Below, piece after piece: positions 1-6,325 of a stretch of 17,467 bases of DNA. The notes under the pieces are model-generated. The model ran no database searches. It worked only from the letters and a program-made list of their open reading frames with translations, and had not been told where the DNA came from. The first letter of the stretch is position 1, and every line of letters begins with the position of its first letter. The DNA is taken from the NCBI GenBank assembly GCA_030616835.1, contig JAUWWP010000021.1, forward strand, positions 1-17,467. The letters are read 5' to 3'. The stretch comes from Deltaproteobacteria bacterium (GTDB taxonomy: Bacteria > Desulfobacterota > G020345765). A program made the translations under genes and the position numbers.

Positions 1-519
1 GGGTGGGGGACTGGGGTCCCGGGGAGGGTACCGCGGGCGCTTATTATGGTAGGCGTGGGGGTGGAGATAGTAGGGATAAGGCCCACTCAGAAGACGGTGG
101 CTACCGGGGTGGAGATGTTTCGCAAGCTTTTGGATGAGGGGATAGCGGGGGACAACATAGGGGTGTTGCTCAGGGGGACGAAGCGCGATGAGGTAGAGCG
201 GGGGCAGGTATTGGCCCATCCGGGCACAATCACGCCTCACACCTCCTTTCGGGCTCAGGCCTACATATTGACGAAGGAGGAGGGGGGAAGGCACACACCG
301 TTTTACAATGGGTATCGTCCCCAGTTTTATTTTCGCACTACGGATGTTACCGGGATAGTGAAGTTGCCGGAGAAGGTGGAGATGGTGATGCCCGGGGACA
401 ATATTGAGGTAGAGGTGGGGTTAATCACGCCGATTGCGATGGAGAAGGAGTTAAGGTTTGCCATTCGGGAGGGGGGAAAGACCGTAGGGGCCGGGGTGGT
501 AAGTGAGATCATCAAGTGA
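1..519 (+). CDS. tuf: Elongation factor Tu, C-terminal part (5'-truncated by window edge)
   Basis: EF-Tu is the GTPase that carries aminoacyl-tRNA to the ribosomal A site. The visible 172 codons cover the end of domain II and all of domain III; the GTP-binding domain lies outside the window. Recognisable blocks are QKTVATGVEMFRKLLDEG, GGRHTPFYNGYRPQFYFRTT, VMPGDN and RFAIREGGKTVGAGVV, which leave no doubt about the family. The frame is open from base 1, so the ATG at 46 is internal and not a start. The first ~20 codons match EF-Tu poorly (for example GWGTGVPGRV where the family has GRGTVVTGRV), while the rest matches very well, so the extreme 5' end may be erroneous sequence. Glycine is coded almost only by GGG here (16 of 20 from base 46 on), unlike downstream genes. 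Position before rpsJ is the usual str-S10 order. Confidence 0.97.
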   Translation, partial: GWGTGVPGRVPRALIMVGVGVEIVGIRPTQKTVATGVEMFRKLLDEGIAGDNIGVLLRGTKRDEVERGQVLAHPGTITPHTSFRAQAYILTKEEGGRHTPFYNGYRPQFYFRTTDVTGIVKLPEKVEMVMPGDNIEVEVGLITPIAMEKELRFAIREGGKTVGAGVVSEIIK

Positions 520-528
520 TCACCTCCT
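518..528 (+). other. Copy of the 16S rRNA 3'-tail (anti-Shine-Dalgarno) sequence after tuf
   Basis: The bases GATCACCTCCT overlap the tuf TGA stop and equal the conserved 3' end of bacterial 16S rRNA, including the anti-Shine-Dalgarno core CACCTCCT. In an mRNA this could pair with Shine-Dalgarno sequences, or it may be chance. No further 16S similarity extends to either side, so this is not an rRNA fragment. The match is seen in the sequence; any role is inference. Confidence 0.35.
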
Positions 529-545
529 AGATTCTTTGCCACTGC

Positions 546-575
546 TTGACAGCCCCTGCTATTTTCTTTTGTAAG
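546..575 (+). promoter_or_regulatory. Possible weak sigma-70-type promoter upstream of rpsJ
   Basis: A perfect -35 hexamer TTGACA (546-551) is followed after 18 nt by TGTAAG (570-575), which matches the -10 consensus TATAAT at four of six positions but not at the important second and last bases. It lies in the tuf-rpsJ spacer, where a promoter for the S10 operon would be expected. The candidate rests only on the -35 box and position. Confidence 0.22.
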
Positions 576-641
576 GCGGGCTTTCCTTCGACGGGCTCAG
601 GACATGGCAAACCCGCCGTTATGTCGGGCATGATGCCCGAC
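575..641. repeat. REP-like composite of two hairpins between tuf and rpsJ
   Basis: Two palindromic units lie side by side. The first pairs GGCGGGCTTTCC (575-586) with GGCAAACCCGCC (606-617), 10 of 12 positions complementary, and encloses CCTTCGACGGGCTCAGGACA (585-604), a core that recurs in other spacers of this window. The second is the perfect palindrome GTCGGGCATGATGCCCGAC (623-641), able to form a 7-bp stem with a 5-nt loop. The unit ends 11 nt before the rpsJ ATG, so it forms the immediate leader of that gene. Such short GC-rich palindromes are typical of REP or miniature mobile repeats. No T-run follows, so a rho-independent terminator is unlikely. Confidence 0.7.
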
Positions 642-652
642 CTACAATAAAT

Positions 653-961
653 ATGGTAACTCAGAAGATCAGGATTCGACTGAAAGCCTACGATCACCGG
701 CTGCTGGATCAATCGGCCCTGGAGATTGTGGAGACTGCTAAACGAACTGGTGCTCGGGTAGTGGGGCCCATTCCCTTGCCTACCAAGATTCAGAAGTTTA
801 CGGTATTGCGTTCTCCCCATGTTGATAAAAAGTCCCGGGAACAGTTTGAACAGCGAACTCATCAGAGGTTGCTGGATATCCTGGAGCCCAATCAACAGAC
901 CGTGGATGCTCTGATGAGGCTGGATCTCTCGGCCGGGGTGGATGTGGAGATCAAGAGTTAA
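653..961 (+). CDS. rpsJ: 30S ribosomal protein S10
   Basis: S10 is a 30S head protein, and as NusE it also joins the NusB/NusG antitermination complex. The 102-residue product is full length for the family. It has the N-terminal KIRIRLKAYDHRLLDQSA block and the extended loop RSPHVDKKSREQFE (residues 58-71), both hallmarks of S10. The ATG at 653 gives the expected N terminus, but no Shine-Dalgarno sequence precedes it: the upstream bases are the end of a REP-like palindrome followed by an A/T-rich stretch. It is separated from rplC by 88 nt, more than is usual inside the S10 operon. Confidence 0.98.
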   Translation: MVTQKIRIRLKAYDHRLLDQSALEIVETAKRTGARVVGPIPLPTKIQKFTVLRSPHVDKKSREQFEQRTHQRLLDILEPNQQTVDALMRLDLSAGVDVEIKS

Positions 962-1009
962 GATGTTTCCTCAAAATTTTGTGTCTTTACGGGACAATTT
1001 ATTATAGAT

Positions 1010-1034
1010 TCTGAAATCTACAATCTGAAATCTA
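1010..1034. repeat. Short direct repeat in rpsJ-rplC spacer
   Basis: The 11-mer TCTGAAATCTA occurs at 1010-1020 and again at 1024-1034, a 14-nt period. The preceding AGATT also pairs with AATCT, so a small hairpin is possible. It lies just upstream of the rplC start (1050). It may be a remnant of a short A/T-rich repeat family; no function can be read from it. Confidence 0.5.
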
Positions 1035-1049
1035 ATTTAAGTAGACAGG

Positions 1050-1694
1050 ATGCTAAAGGGGATTATTGGAAGAAAGGTAGGGATGACCCAGATCTTCTCC
1101 GAGGAGGGGAAAAGGATTGGAGTAACAGTAGTTGAGGCCGGTCCCTGCAAGGTGATTCAGAAGAAGACCGAAGAAAAGGATAGTTATTGTGCCCTGCAAT
1201 TAGGCTTTCTCGAGAAGAAAACGCAGAGGGTTAATAAACCCCTTCAAGAACATTTCCAGAAGAGCGGAGGAACCGCCTACTATCATCTCCAGGAGTTTCG
1301 AGTGCAGGAGGTAGACCAGTATGAGGTTGGACAGGGGATCTCAGTAGGTATCTTTAAGGTAGGGGAGCGGGTAAGCGTTTCCGGAAAAAGCAAGGGTAAA
1401 GGATTTGCTGGTGTGGTCAAACGGTATCATCACAAGGGTGGGGCGGCCTCCCATGGCTCGATGTTTCACCGGGCCCCCGGATCCATTGGTTGTGGCTCCT
1501 CCTTTCCCAGCCGGGTGTTTAAGGGAAAGAAGATGCCCGGACATATGGGTAATAAAAGAGTTACTATCAAGAATCGGCAGATTATAGGAATAGATGAAGC
1601 CAACAATCTACTATTACTCAAAGGGGCAGTTCCCGGGGCGAGGAACAGCATCCTGACGATAAAGGCAGCAGAGGGGAGTCAGGTAGGGGAGTGA
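1050..1694 (+). CDS. rplC: 50S ribosomal protein L3
   Basis: L3 is an early-assembly 50S protein whose central extension reaches toward the peptidyl transferase centre. The 214-residue product begins MLKGIIGRKVGMTQIF, the standard L3 N terminus. The central loop at about residues 128-148 (HHKGGAASHGSMFHRAPGSIG region) and the block KKMPGHMGNKRVT are diagnostic. The length is normal. The start at 1050 has only a weak Shine-Dalgarno (ACAGG). A 254-nt spacer holding a palindromic element separates it from rplD, where genes normally nearly touch. Confidence 0.98.
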   Translation: MLKGIIGRKVGMTQIFSEEGKRIGVTVVEAGPCKVIQKKTEEKDSYCALQLGFLEKKTQRVNKPLQEHFQKSGGTAYYHLQEFRVQEVDQYEVGQGISVGIFKVGERVSVSGKSKGKGFAGVVKRYHHKGGAASHGSMFHRAPGSIGCGSSFPSRVFKGKKMPGHMGNKRVTIKNRQIIGIDEANNLLLLKGAVPGARNSILTIKAAEGSQVGE

Positions 1695-1744
1695 TTATAT
1701 AGAACGACAAAAATAATAGGGGCATAGAGTATAGACAGATGAAA

Positions 1745-1906
1745 AAATTCTAAGCACTAAGCACCAAATCCTAAACAATATTAAATGACCAAAATTCAAA
1801 ATACAAAACCCTGTCCTGAGCCCCGCCTGTGGCGGGGTCGAAGGGATTGTTTTGAGCATTTGATATTTGAATTTAGAATTTGTTTAGGATTTAGTATTTA
1901 GAATTT
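1745..1906. repeat. A/T-rich palindromic element, copy 1 (rplC-rplD spacer)
   Basis: About 60-bp imperfect inverted arms start with AAATTCTAAGCACTAAGCAC (1745-1764) and end with TTTAGTATTTAGAATTT (1890-1906). The first 31 bases are identical to those of copies 2 and 3. Inner arm sequences such as ATTCAAAATACAAAAC and GTTTTGAGCATTTGATATTTG pair imperfectly with each other. The loop holds a GC-rich REP-like unit at 1809-1845. There is no coding capacity, so it looks like a non-autonomous miniature repeat (MITE- or REP-like). In the transcript it would fold into a long hairpin upstream of rplD. I see no convincing target-site duplication. Confidence 0.85.
1809..1845. repeat. REP-like hairpin nested in the loop of copy 1
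   Basis: The outer sequences CCTGTCCTGAGC and TCGAAGGG match, in reverse complement, the CCTTCGAC...GCTCAGGACA core seen at 585-604. Between them is a perfect 7-bp stem, CCCCGCC (1821-1827) and GGCGGGG (1831-1837), with loop TGT. This GC-rich insert sits inside the loop of an otherwise A/T-rich palindrome, so two different repeat families appear to be nested. Confidence 0.75.
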
Positions 1907-1948
1907 GTCAGCATAATATAGATTCAATATTCCTTTTTGGTAAGAGAA

Positions 1949-2572
1949 ATGCCTGCTTTAGATCTTTATGATCAGGAAAGAAAAAAGATTGGACAGGTGG
2001 AGCTGTCAGAGGAGGTTTTCGGCGCCGAGCCCAAAAGCCGTCTCCTCTACGAAGCGGTCAAATGGCAGTTAGCCTGCCGACGGAGCGGCTCTGCCTCCAC
2101 CAAGAATCGAGCTCAGGTAAGAGGAGGAGGAAGGAAGCCCTGGAGGCAGAAGGGAACTGGAAGGGCGAGGACCGGAAGTATTCGCTCACCGCTGCGCCGG
2201 GGGGGAGGGGTAATTTTCGGACCCACTCCCCGCAGCTACGCCTATCCCCTTCCCAAAAAGGTCAGGAAGGCTGCCCTGCGTTCAGCCCTGGCCTTAAAAT
2301 TAAGCCAGGGAAAGCTAATGATCGTCGACAAGTTAGAACTGGCCGAGATCAAAACCAGTTCCTTTCTCGAGATACTTAGGAGCCTGGAGCTGACTGATGC
2401 CTTGATTGTTACCGAGGGGAAGAATTTCAACCTGGAAAGATCAGCGAGAAATCTTCCGGGCTTCAAGGTCTTACGGTGGGAGGGGCTAAATACTTATGAC
2501 CTTCTGAAATATGAGCAACTACTTCTTACCCGGGAATCAGTAGAGAAGATTACCCCGCAGCTAAGCAAATGA
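1949..2572 (+). CDS. rplD: 50S ribosomal protein L4
   Basis: L4 is a 50S assembly protein whose long loop lines the peptide exit tunnel; in enterobacteria it also represses the S10 operon. I place the start at ATG 1949 (207 residues, MPALDLYDQERKK). A TTG at 1937 in the same frame would add four residues but has no Shine-Dalgarno, and AAGAG lies just before 1949. The basic, glycine-rich loop (GGGRKPWRQKGTGRARTG followed by RSPLRRGGG) is the family signature. The stop overlaps the rplW start by 4 nt (ATGA), which implies translational coupling. The region upstream is a palindromic repeat, so any native leader regulation would have been altered. Confidence 0.97.
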   Translation: MPALDLYDQERKKIGQVELSEEVFGAEPKSRLLYEAVKWQLACRRSGSASTKNRAQVRGGGRKPWRQKGTGRARTGSIRSPLRRGGGVIFGPTPRSYAYPLPKKVRKAALRSALALKLSQGKLMIVDKLELAEIKTSSFLEILRSLELTDALIVTEGKNFNLERSARNLPGFKVLRWEGLNTYDLLKYEQLLLTRESVEKITPQLSK

Positions 2573-2859
2573 AGGATATCTATCAAGTAATCAAACGACC
2601 GCTGATCACTGAGAAAAGCAATATCTGCCGGGAACAGCAGAACCAGGTGACCTTTGAGGTAACTCGAAAGGCTAACAAGCTGGAGATTAAACGAGCGGTG
2701 GAAGTTATCTTTAAGGTAAAAGTGCTCAAGGTACGCACCCTCCAGGTAGCCGGCAAGGTAAAGCGGATAGGAAGAAATATAGGAAAGCGGTCCAACTGGA
2801 AGAAGGCGATAGTGACCTTAAGCAAAGGAGATAAAATCGATTTCTTTGAAGGAGCTTAA
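2569..2859 (+). CDS. rplW: 50S ribosomal protein L23
   Basis: L23 sits at the exit of the peptide tunnel and is the docking site for trigger factor and SRP. The 96-residue product shows the usual N terminus (DIYQVIKRPLITEKS), the central VTRKANKLEIKRAVE block and a basic hairpin KVKRIGRNIGKRSNWKKA. The length is normal for bacteria. It overlaps rplD by 4 nt, and rplB starts 11 nt after its stop. Confidence 0.97.
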   Translation: MKDIYQVIKRPLITEKSNICREQQNQVTFEVTRKANKLEIKRAVEVIFKVKVLKVRTLQVAGKVKRIGRNIGKRSNWKKAIVTLSKGDKIDFFEGA

Positions 2860-2870
2860 CAGTTACGCTA

Positions 2871-3686
2871 ATGAAGAAATACCGACCAACCTCTCCCGGA
2901 CTGCGCTTTCAGATTGTCTCGACTTTTGAAGAGATTACCTCCTCGCGGCCGGAGAAAAGCCTGCTCCGGCCATTGAAGAAGACCGGAGGTAGAAACTGCT
3001 ACGGGCGGATCACCAGCCGCTTCATCGGAGGGGGACATAAAAGAAGGTACCGAACTGTTGATTTTAAACGTGACAAGTTCGGCGTGCCAGCTCGAGTAGC
3101 CTCGATTGAATATGATCCCAATCGCTCGGCCCGGATAGCCCTGCTTAATTATGCCGATGGAGAGAAGCGCTACATCATTGCTCCTCTGGAACTCAAGGTA
3201 GGACAGAGTGTTATTACCAGCAGTGAGGCTGAGATCAGAGCTGGAAATACTTTACCCTTACGCAATATTCCGTTAGGAACGGCGATCCATAACCTGGAGT
3301 TGAAGAAAGGCAAAGGGGGACAGATAATCCGGAGTGCTGGCTCTTCCGGGCAGATGATGGCCAAAGAAGGGAAATATGCTACGATCAGGCTTCCCTCGGG
3401 TGAGCTCCGTCTGGTTCTTCAGGATTGCCTGGCCACTATCGGCCAGCTCGGAAATGTAGATAATGATAGTATTTCATTAGGAAAGGCAGGCAGGAAGCGG
3501 TGGCTGGGCCGGATGCCCCACAATCGGGGAGTATCAATGAATCCGGTAGACCATCCCCATGGGGGAGGAGAGGGAAAAGCTGGGCAGGGCAATCCTCATC
3601 CGGTTTCTCCCTGGGGCATTCCCACCAAGGGCTATTGCACCAGAAGAAAGAAGAAAAATATATATATAGTAAAACGAAGAAAATAG
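2871..3686 (+). CDS. rplB: 50S ribosomal protein L2
   Basis: L2 is a core 50S protein at the subunit interface, needed for 30S association and peptidyl-transferase assembly. The 271-residue product carries MKKYRPTSPGLRF at the N terminus, the TGGRNCYGRITSRFIGGGHK block near residue 38, and the near-universal NPVDHPHGGGEGK motif (starting at residue 224) containing the conserved histidine. The C-terminal tail is strongly basic (RRKKKNIYIVKRRK), as expected. Spacing to rpsS is 11 nt, with GGGAGG between them. Confidence 0.98.
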   Translation: MKKYRPTSPGLRFQIVSTFEEITSSRPEKSLLRPLKKTGGRNCYGRITSRFIGGGHKRRYRTVDFKRDKFGVPARVASIEYDPNRSARIALLNYADGEKRYIIAPLELKVGQSVITSSEAEIRAGNTLPLRNIPLGTAIHNLELKKGKGGQIIRSAGSSGQMMAKEGKYATIRLPSGELRLVLQDCLATIGQLGNVDNDSISLGKAGRKRWLGRMPHNRGVSMNPVDHPHGGGEGKAGQGNPHPVSPWGIPTKGYCTRRKKKNIYIVKRRK

Positions 3687-3697
3687 CGGGAGGTAAA

Positions 3698-3988
3698 ATG
3701 GGGCGCTCTTTGAAGAAAGGACCCTACGTTGAAGAAAGCTTGATGCGAAAGGTTGAAGCAGTTATGCGAGAAGAGAGCAAGAGGGTGATCAAAACTTGGT
3801 CTCGCCGATCTACCGTTACTCCAGAAATGATCGGGCTCACCTTTGCGATTCATAACGGTAAGAAGTTTATTCCGGTCTTTGTTACTGAAAATATGGTAGG
3901 CCATAAGCTGGGAGAGTTCTCTCCAACTCGTACCTTTCATGCCCACTCCGGAGAACGGAAGACCAAGGTAATAAAGGGACGACATTAA
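3698..3988 (+). CDS. rpsS: 30S ribosomal protein S19
   Basis: S19 forms a heterodimer with S13 in the 30S head, close to the A-site tRNA and bridge B1a. The ATG at 3698 follows GGGAGG by 5 nt and yields the exact family N terminus MGRSLKKGPYVEESL; the frame is open further upstream into rplB but those codons are not S19-like. The product is 96 residues and ends with the conserved blocks VGHKLGEFSPTRTF and HSGERKTKV. The length is typical. Confidence 0.97.
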   Translation: MGRSLKKGPYVEESLMRKVEAVMREESKRVIKTWSRRSTVTPEMIGLTFAIHNGKKFIPVFVTENMVGHKLGEFSPTRTFHAHSGERKTKVIKGRH

Positions 3989-4006
3989 GGAGGATCGGAG
4001 GGGTAA

Positions 4007-4339
4007 ATGGCGGTTCAAGCGGTTGCAAAATATATCCGTGTCTCTCCTACCAAGGTACGACCGGTGATAGACCTGATCCGCGGGAAAAGAGTACAGGAAG
4101 CCCTGCATATTCTGCAGTTCACCAAAAAAGCAGCGGCTAAGCCTATAAGTAAGGTAGTAAATTCGGCAGTGGCCAATGCTAAGCAAAGAGGAGATATTGA
4201 TGTGGATACCCTTTATATAAAAATCATCTGTGTGGATCAGGGTCCGGTACTGAAACGATTCAGGCCAGTTCCAATGGGAAGGGCACATCCTATCCGGAAG
4301 CGCACCAGCCATATTAAGGTTGTTTTGGAAGAGGAATAA
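4007..4339 (+). CDS. rplV: 50S ribosomal protein L22
   Basis: L22 spans the large subunit, and its long beta-hairpin lines the exit tunnel next to L4. The 110-residue product has the conserved AKYIRVSPTKVRPVIDLIRG N terminus and the basic hairpin RFRPVPMGRAHPIRKRTSHI near the C terminus. Two purine-rich Shine-Dalgarno-like blocks (AGGAGG and GGAGGGG) lie in the 18-nt gap after rpsS. It is followed by rpsC after 25 nt. Confidence 0.97.
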   Translation: MAVQAVAKYIRVSPTKVRPVIDLIRGKRVQEALHILQFTKKAAAKPISKVVNSAVANAKQRGDIDVDTLYIKIICVDQGPVLKRFRPVPMGRAHPIRKRTSHIKVVLEEE

Positions 4340-4364
4340 ACCGAAGATCCGTAGGAGAGAAAAG

Positions 4365-5030
4365 GTGGGACAAAAAGTTCATCCAATTGGCTTCAGATTA
4401 GGGATATCCAAAACCTGGGATTCTCAGTGGTATGCGGAGAAGGAGTTTTCCCGACTGCTGCACGAGGATATAAAAATAAGAAAGTATATTAAGAAGAAGC
4501 TCCATCATGCCGGAATCTCTAAGATAACTATTGAACGGGCAGCCCAGAAGGTCAAGATTAATATCCATACCGCTCGCCCGGGAATCATCATTGGCAAACG
4601 TGGCACCGAAGTAGAAAATCTTAAAGATGAGCTCGAAAAGATGACCGATAAAGAGCTTTATCTAAACATTCAGGAGGTTCGTCGGGCCGAGATAGACTCC
4701 CAGTTAGTGGCGGAAAACATTGCCCTGCAGCTCGAGCGCCGGATATCTTTTCGCCGGGCAATGAAGAGGAGTGTAAGCTCGGCTATGAAACTTGGGGCAA
4801 AGGGGATCAAGATCACCTGTTCCGGGAGACTGGCGGGAGCAGAGATCGCTCGCACCGAATGGTACCGGGAAGGCAGAGTACCACTGCATACCCTCCGGGC
4901 AGATATTGATTATGGCTTTGCTGAAGCCCTGACCACCTACGGGTTAATCGGGGTAAAGACCTGGATCTTCAAAGGCGAGATTCTGGAAAAAGAAGAAAAA
5001 CCTCACAAGTTAGATGTTACAACCCAGTAA
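4365..5030 (+). CDS. rpsC: 30S ribosomal protein S3
   Basis: S3 is a 30S head protein at the mRNA entry channel with helicase activity. I choose GTG at 4365: it follows TAGGAGA by a normal distance and gives the canonical N terminus (M)GQKVHPIGFRLG. An upstream in-frame ATG at 4320 lies inside rplV and would add 15 unrelated residues. The 221-residue product contains the KH-domain GXXG loop in IIIGKRGTEVENLK and the C-terminal block GAEIARTEWYREGRVPLHTL. The 3' end overlaps rplP by 17 nt. Confidence 0.97.
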   Translation: MGQKVHPIGFRLGISKTWDSQWYAEKEFSRLLHEDIKIRKYIKKKLHHAGISKITIERAAQKVKINIHTARPGIIIGKRGTEVENLKDELEKMTDKELYLNIQEVRRAEIDSQLVAENIALQLERRISFRRAMKRSVSSAMKLGAKGIKITCSGRLAGAEIARTEWYREGRVPLHTLRADIDYGFAEALTTYGLIGVKTWIFKGEILEKEEKPHKLDVTTQ

Positions 5031-5436
5031 AGCCAAATACCGAAAGCAACAGAAGGGACGGATGAAAGGAATAGCCTCCCGGGGATGCAATCTCAATTTC
5101 GGAGATTATGGTCTGCAGGCAGTGGGACGGGGGAGGCTCAGTAGCCGTCAGATCGAGGCAGCCCGGATTGCCATAACCCGTTCGGTTAAACGAGGGGGTA
5201 AAATCTGGATCAGGATTTTCCCGGATAAGCCTATCACTAAGAAGCCAGCCGAAACCAGAATGGGAAAGGGGAAAGGTCCACCTGAGGAATGGGTAGTTGT
5301 GGTAAAACCGGGCAGGATTCTCTATGAGATGGAGGGGGTAAGCAGAGAGGTTGCTCAGAAGGCTTTTCGCCTGGCATCCTTTAAGCTACCCTTTTCCACT
5401 AAATTTATCTGCCGGGAGGAGGCGGATGAAAGCTAG
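5014..5436 (+). CDS. rplP: 50S ribosomal protein L16
   Basis: L16 is a late-assembly 50S protein that helps position A-site tRNA. The 140-residue product has the conserved KYRKQQKGRMKG N-terminal block, VGRGRLSSRQIEAARIAITR, and the loop PITKKPAETRMGKGKGPPEEW. The ATG at 5014 lies within the end of rpsC (17-nt overlap), matches the usual family N terminus (M-x-x-P), and points to coupled translation. It overlaps rpmC by 11 nt. Confidence 0.97.
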   Translation: MLQPSKAKYRKQQKGRMKGIASRGCNLNFGDYGLQAVGRGRLSSRQIEAARIAITRSVKRGGKIWIRIFPDKPITKKPAETRMGKGKGPPEEWVVVVKPGRILYEMEGVSREVAQKAFRLASFKLPFSTKFICREEADES

Positions 5437-5632
5437 TGAGCTACGAAGCTTAAGCAATGAGGAGATTAAGCAAAAAGAGCAGGAGCTGGCCAAAGAGCTA
5501 GTTAACTTGAAATTTCAGCATTCTTCCGGGCAGCTAGAAAATACGATGAGGATTCCCCAGGTAAAGAGGGATCTGGCAAGAATTAAGACCATCCTGCGGG
5601 AGAAAGCCTTGGGCCTAGGTAAGGAAGGATAA
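5426..5632 (+). CDS. rpmC: 50S ribosomal protein L29
   Basis: L29 is a small helical protein at the tunnel exit beside L23. The start at ATG 5426 follows GGAGGCGG closely and gives 68 residues beginning MKASELRSLSNEEI; upstream in-frame codons belong to the rplP region and are not L29-like. The block LKFQHSSGQLENTMRIPQVK matches the family's LRFQ...GQLENP..IR..RR signature. It overlaps rplP by 11 nt and rpsQ follows after 1 nt. Confidence 0.96.
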   Translation: MKASELRSLSNEEIKQKEQELAKELVNLKFQHSSGQLENTMRIPQVKRDLARIKTILREKALGLGKEG

Positions 5633-5633
5633 G

Positions 5634-5897
5634 ATGGCAGAAAGGGTCAGAAGAAAGGTACTGATAGGAACAGTAGTCAGCGATAAGATGGAAAAGACAG
5701 TGAGTGTGTCGGTTGAGAGGAGATTGAAACATCCCGTTTACAAGAAATTCATCAGGAAAATAGTCAAGCTCAAGGCCCATGATGAGAATAATCAAGGTAG
5801 AGTCGGAGATCGGGTCAGGATCATCGAAACCCGCCCTTTGAGCAAGCAGAAACGATGGCGGGTTCAGGAAGTTCTGGAAAAGGGGATAAGGGATTAG
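5634..5897 (+). CDS. rpsQ: 30S ribosomal protein S17
   Basis: S17 is a primary 16S rRNA-binding protein of the 30S body with an OB fold. The 87-residue product has the expected LIGTVVSDKMEKTVSV strand, the RLKHPVYKKFIRK segment, and the C-terminal GDRVRIIETRPLSKQKRW motif. It is the last gene of the S10 block and is followed by a 37-nt gap to rplN. Confidence 0.97.
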   Translation: MAERVRRKVLIGTVVSDKMEKTVSVSVERRLKHPVYKKFIRKIVKLKAHDENNQGRVGDRVRIIETRPLSKQKRWRVQEVLEKGIRD

Positions 5898-5934
5898 TTA
5901 GCTTGTCGGGGGAAGTGTATTCGAGGTAACGCTT

Positions 5935-6303
5935 ATGATCCAGATGCAGACCACCCTGGATGTTGCCGATAATTCGGGGGCCAAGAAGTTATACTGTATT
6001 AAAGTATTAGGCGGCTCAAGAAGGAGATATGCCACCTTGGGGGATGTGATCGTGGCTTCCGTCAAGGAAGCACTCCCCAATTCCAAGGTTAAAAAGGGCG
6101 ATGTAATGAAAGCGGTGATTGTCCGTACCGCCAAAGAAGTGGGTAGACCTGATGGGTCTTACATTAAGTTTGACACCAATTCAGCAGTTTTGGTTAACCC
6201 CCAGCTGGAGCCATTGGGAACCCGGATCTTTGGGCCGGTAGCTCGGGAGCTACGAGCAAAGAAATTTATGAAAATAGTGTCCCTGGCCCCTGAGGTTCTT
6301 TAA
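5935..6303 (+). CDS. rplN: 50S ribosomal protein L14
   Basis: L14 sits at the subunit interface (bridge B8) and is a target of the silencing factor RsfS. The 122-residue product is exactly the usual bacterial length. It begins MIQMQTTLDVADNSGAKKL and ends with the GTRIFGPVARELRAKKFMKI block. A GAGG-type Shine-Dalgarno lies in the 37-nt gap upstream. It begins the spc block. Confidence 0.98.
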   Translation: MIQMQTTLDVADNSGAKKLYCIKVLGGSRRRYATLGDVIVASVKEALPNSKVKKGDVMKAVIVRTAKEVGRPDGSYIKFDTNSAVLVNPQLEPLGTRIFGPVARELRAKKFMKIVSLAPEVL

Positions 6304-6325
6304 GGTCTAATGCGAGGATTCGCTG

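Noticed and set aside
327..542. Minus-strand frame with a Shine-Dalgarno-like AGGAGGTGATC in front of an internal ATG
   Set aside because: It is antisense to the highly conserved end of tuf, the protein resembles no family I know, and the Shine-Dalgarno is just the complement of the 16S-tail-like sequence.
623..641. Palindrome upstream of rpsJ as a rho-independent terminator of tuf
   Set aside because: There is a stable stem but no following U-tract, and the same type of unit occurs elsewhere as a repeat.
527..895. Minus-strand 122-residue frame over the tuf-rpsJ spacer and rpsJ
   Set aside because: It crosses REP palindromes and the antisense of rpsJ; it is a shadow frame without an independent ribosome-binding site or family resemblance.
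3632..4312. Long (226-residue) minus-strand frame opposite rpsS and rplV
   Set aside because: Both sense genes are unmistakable, and the antisense product has no recognisable domain; the length follows from codon composition.
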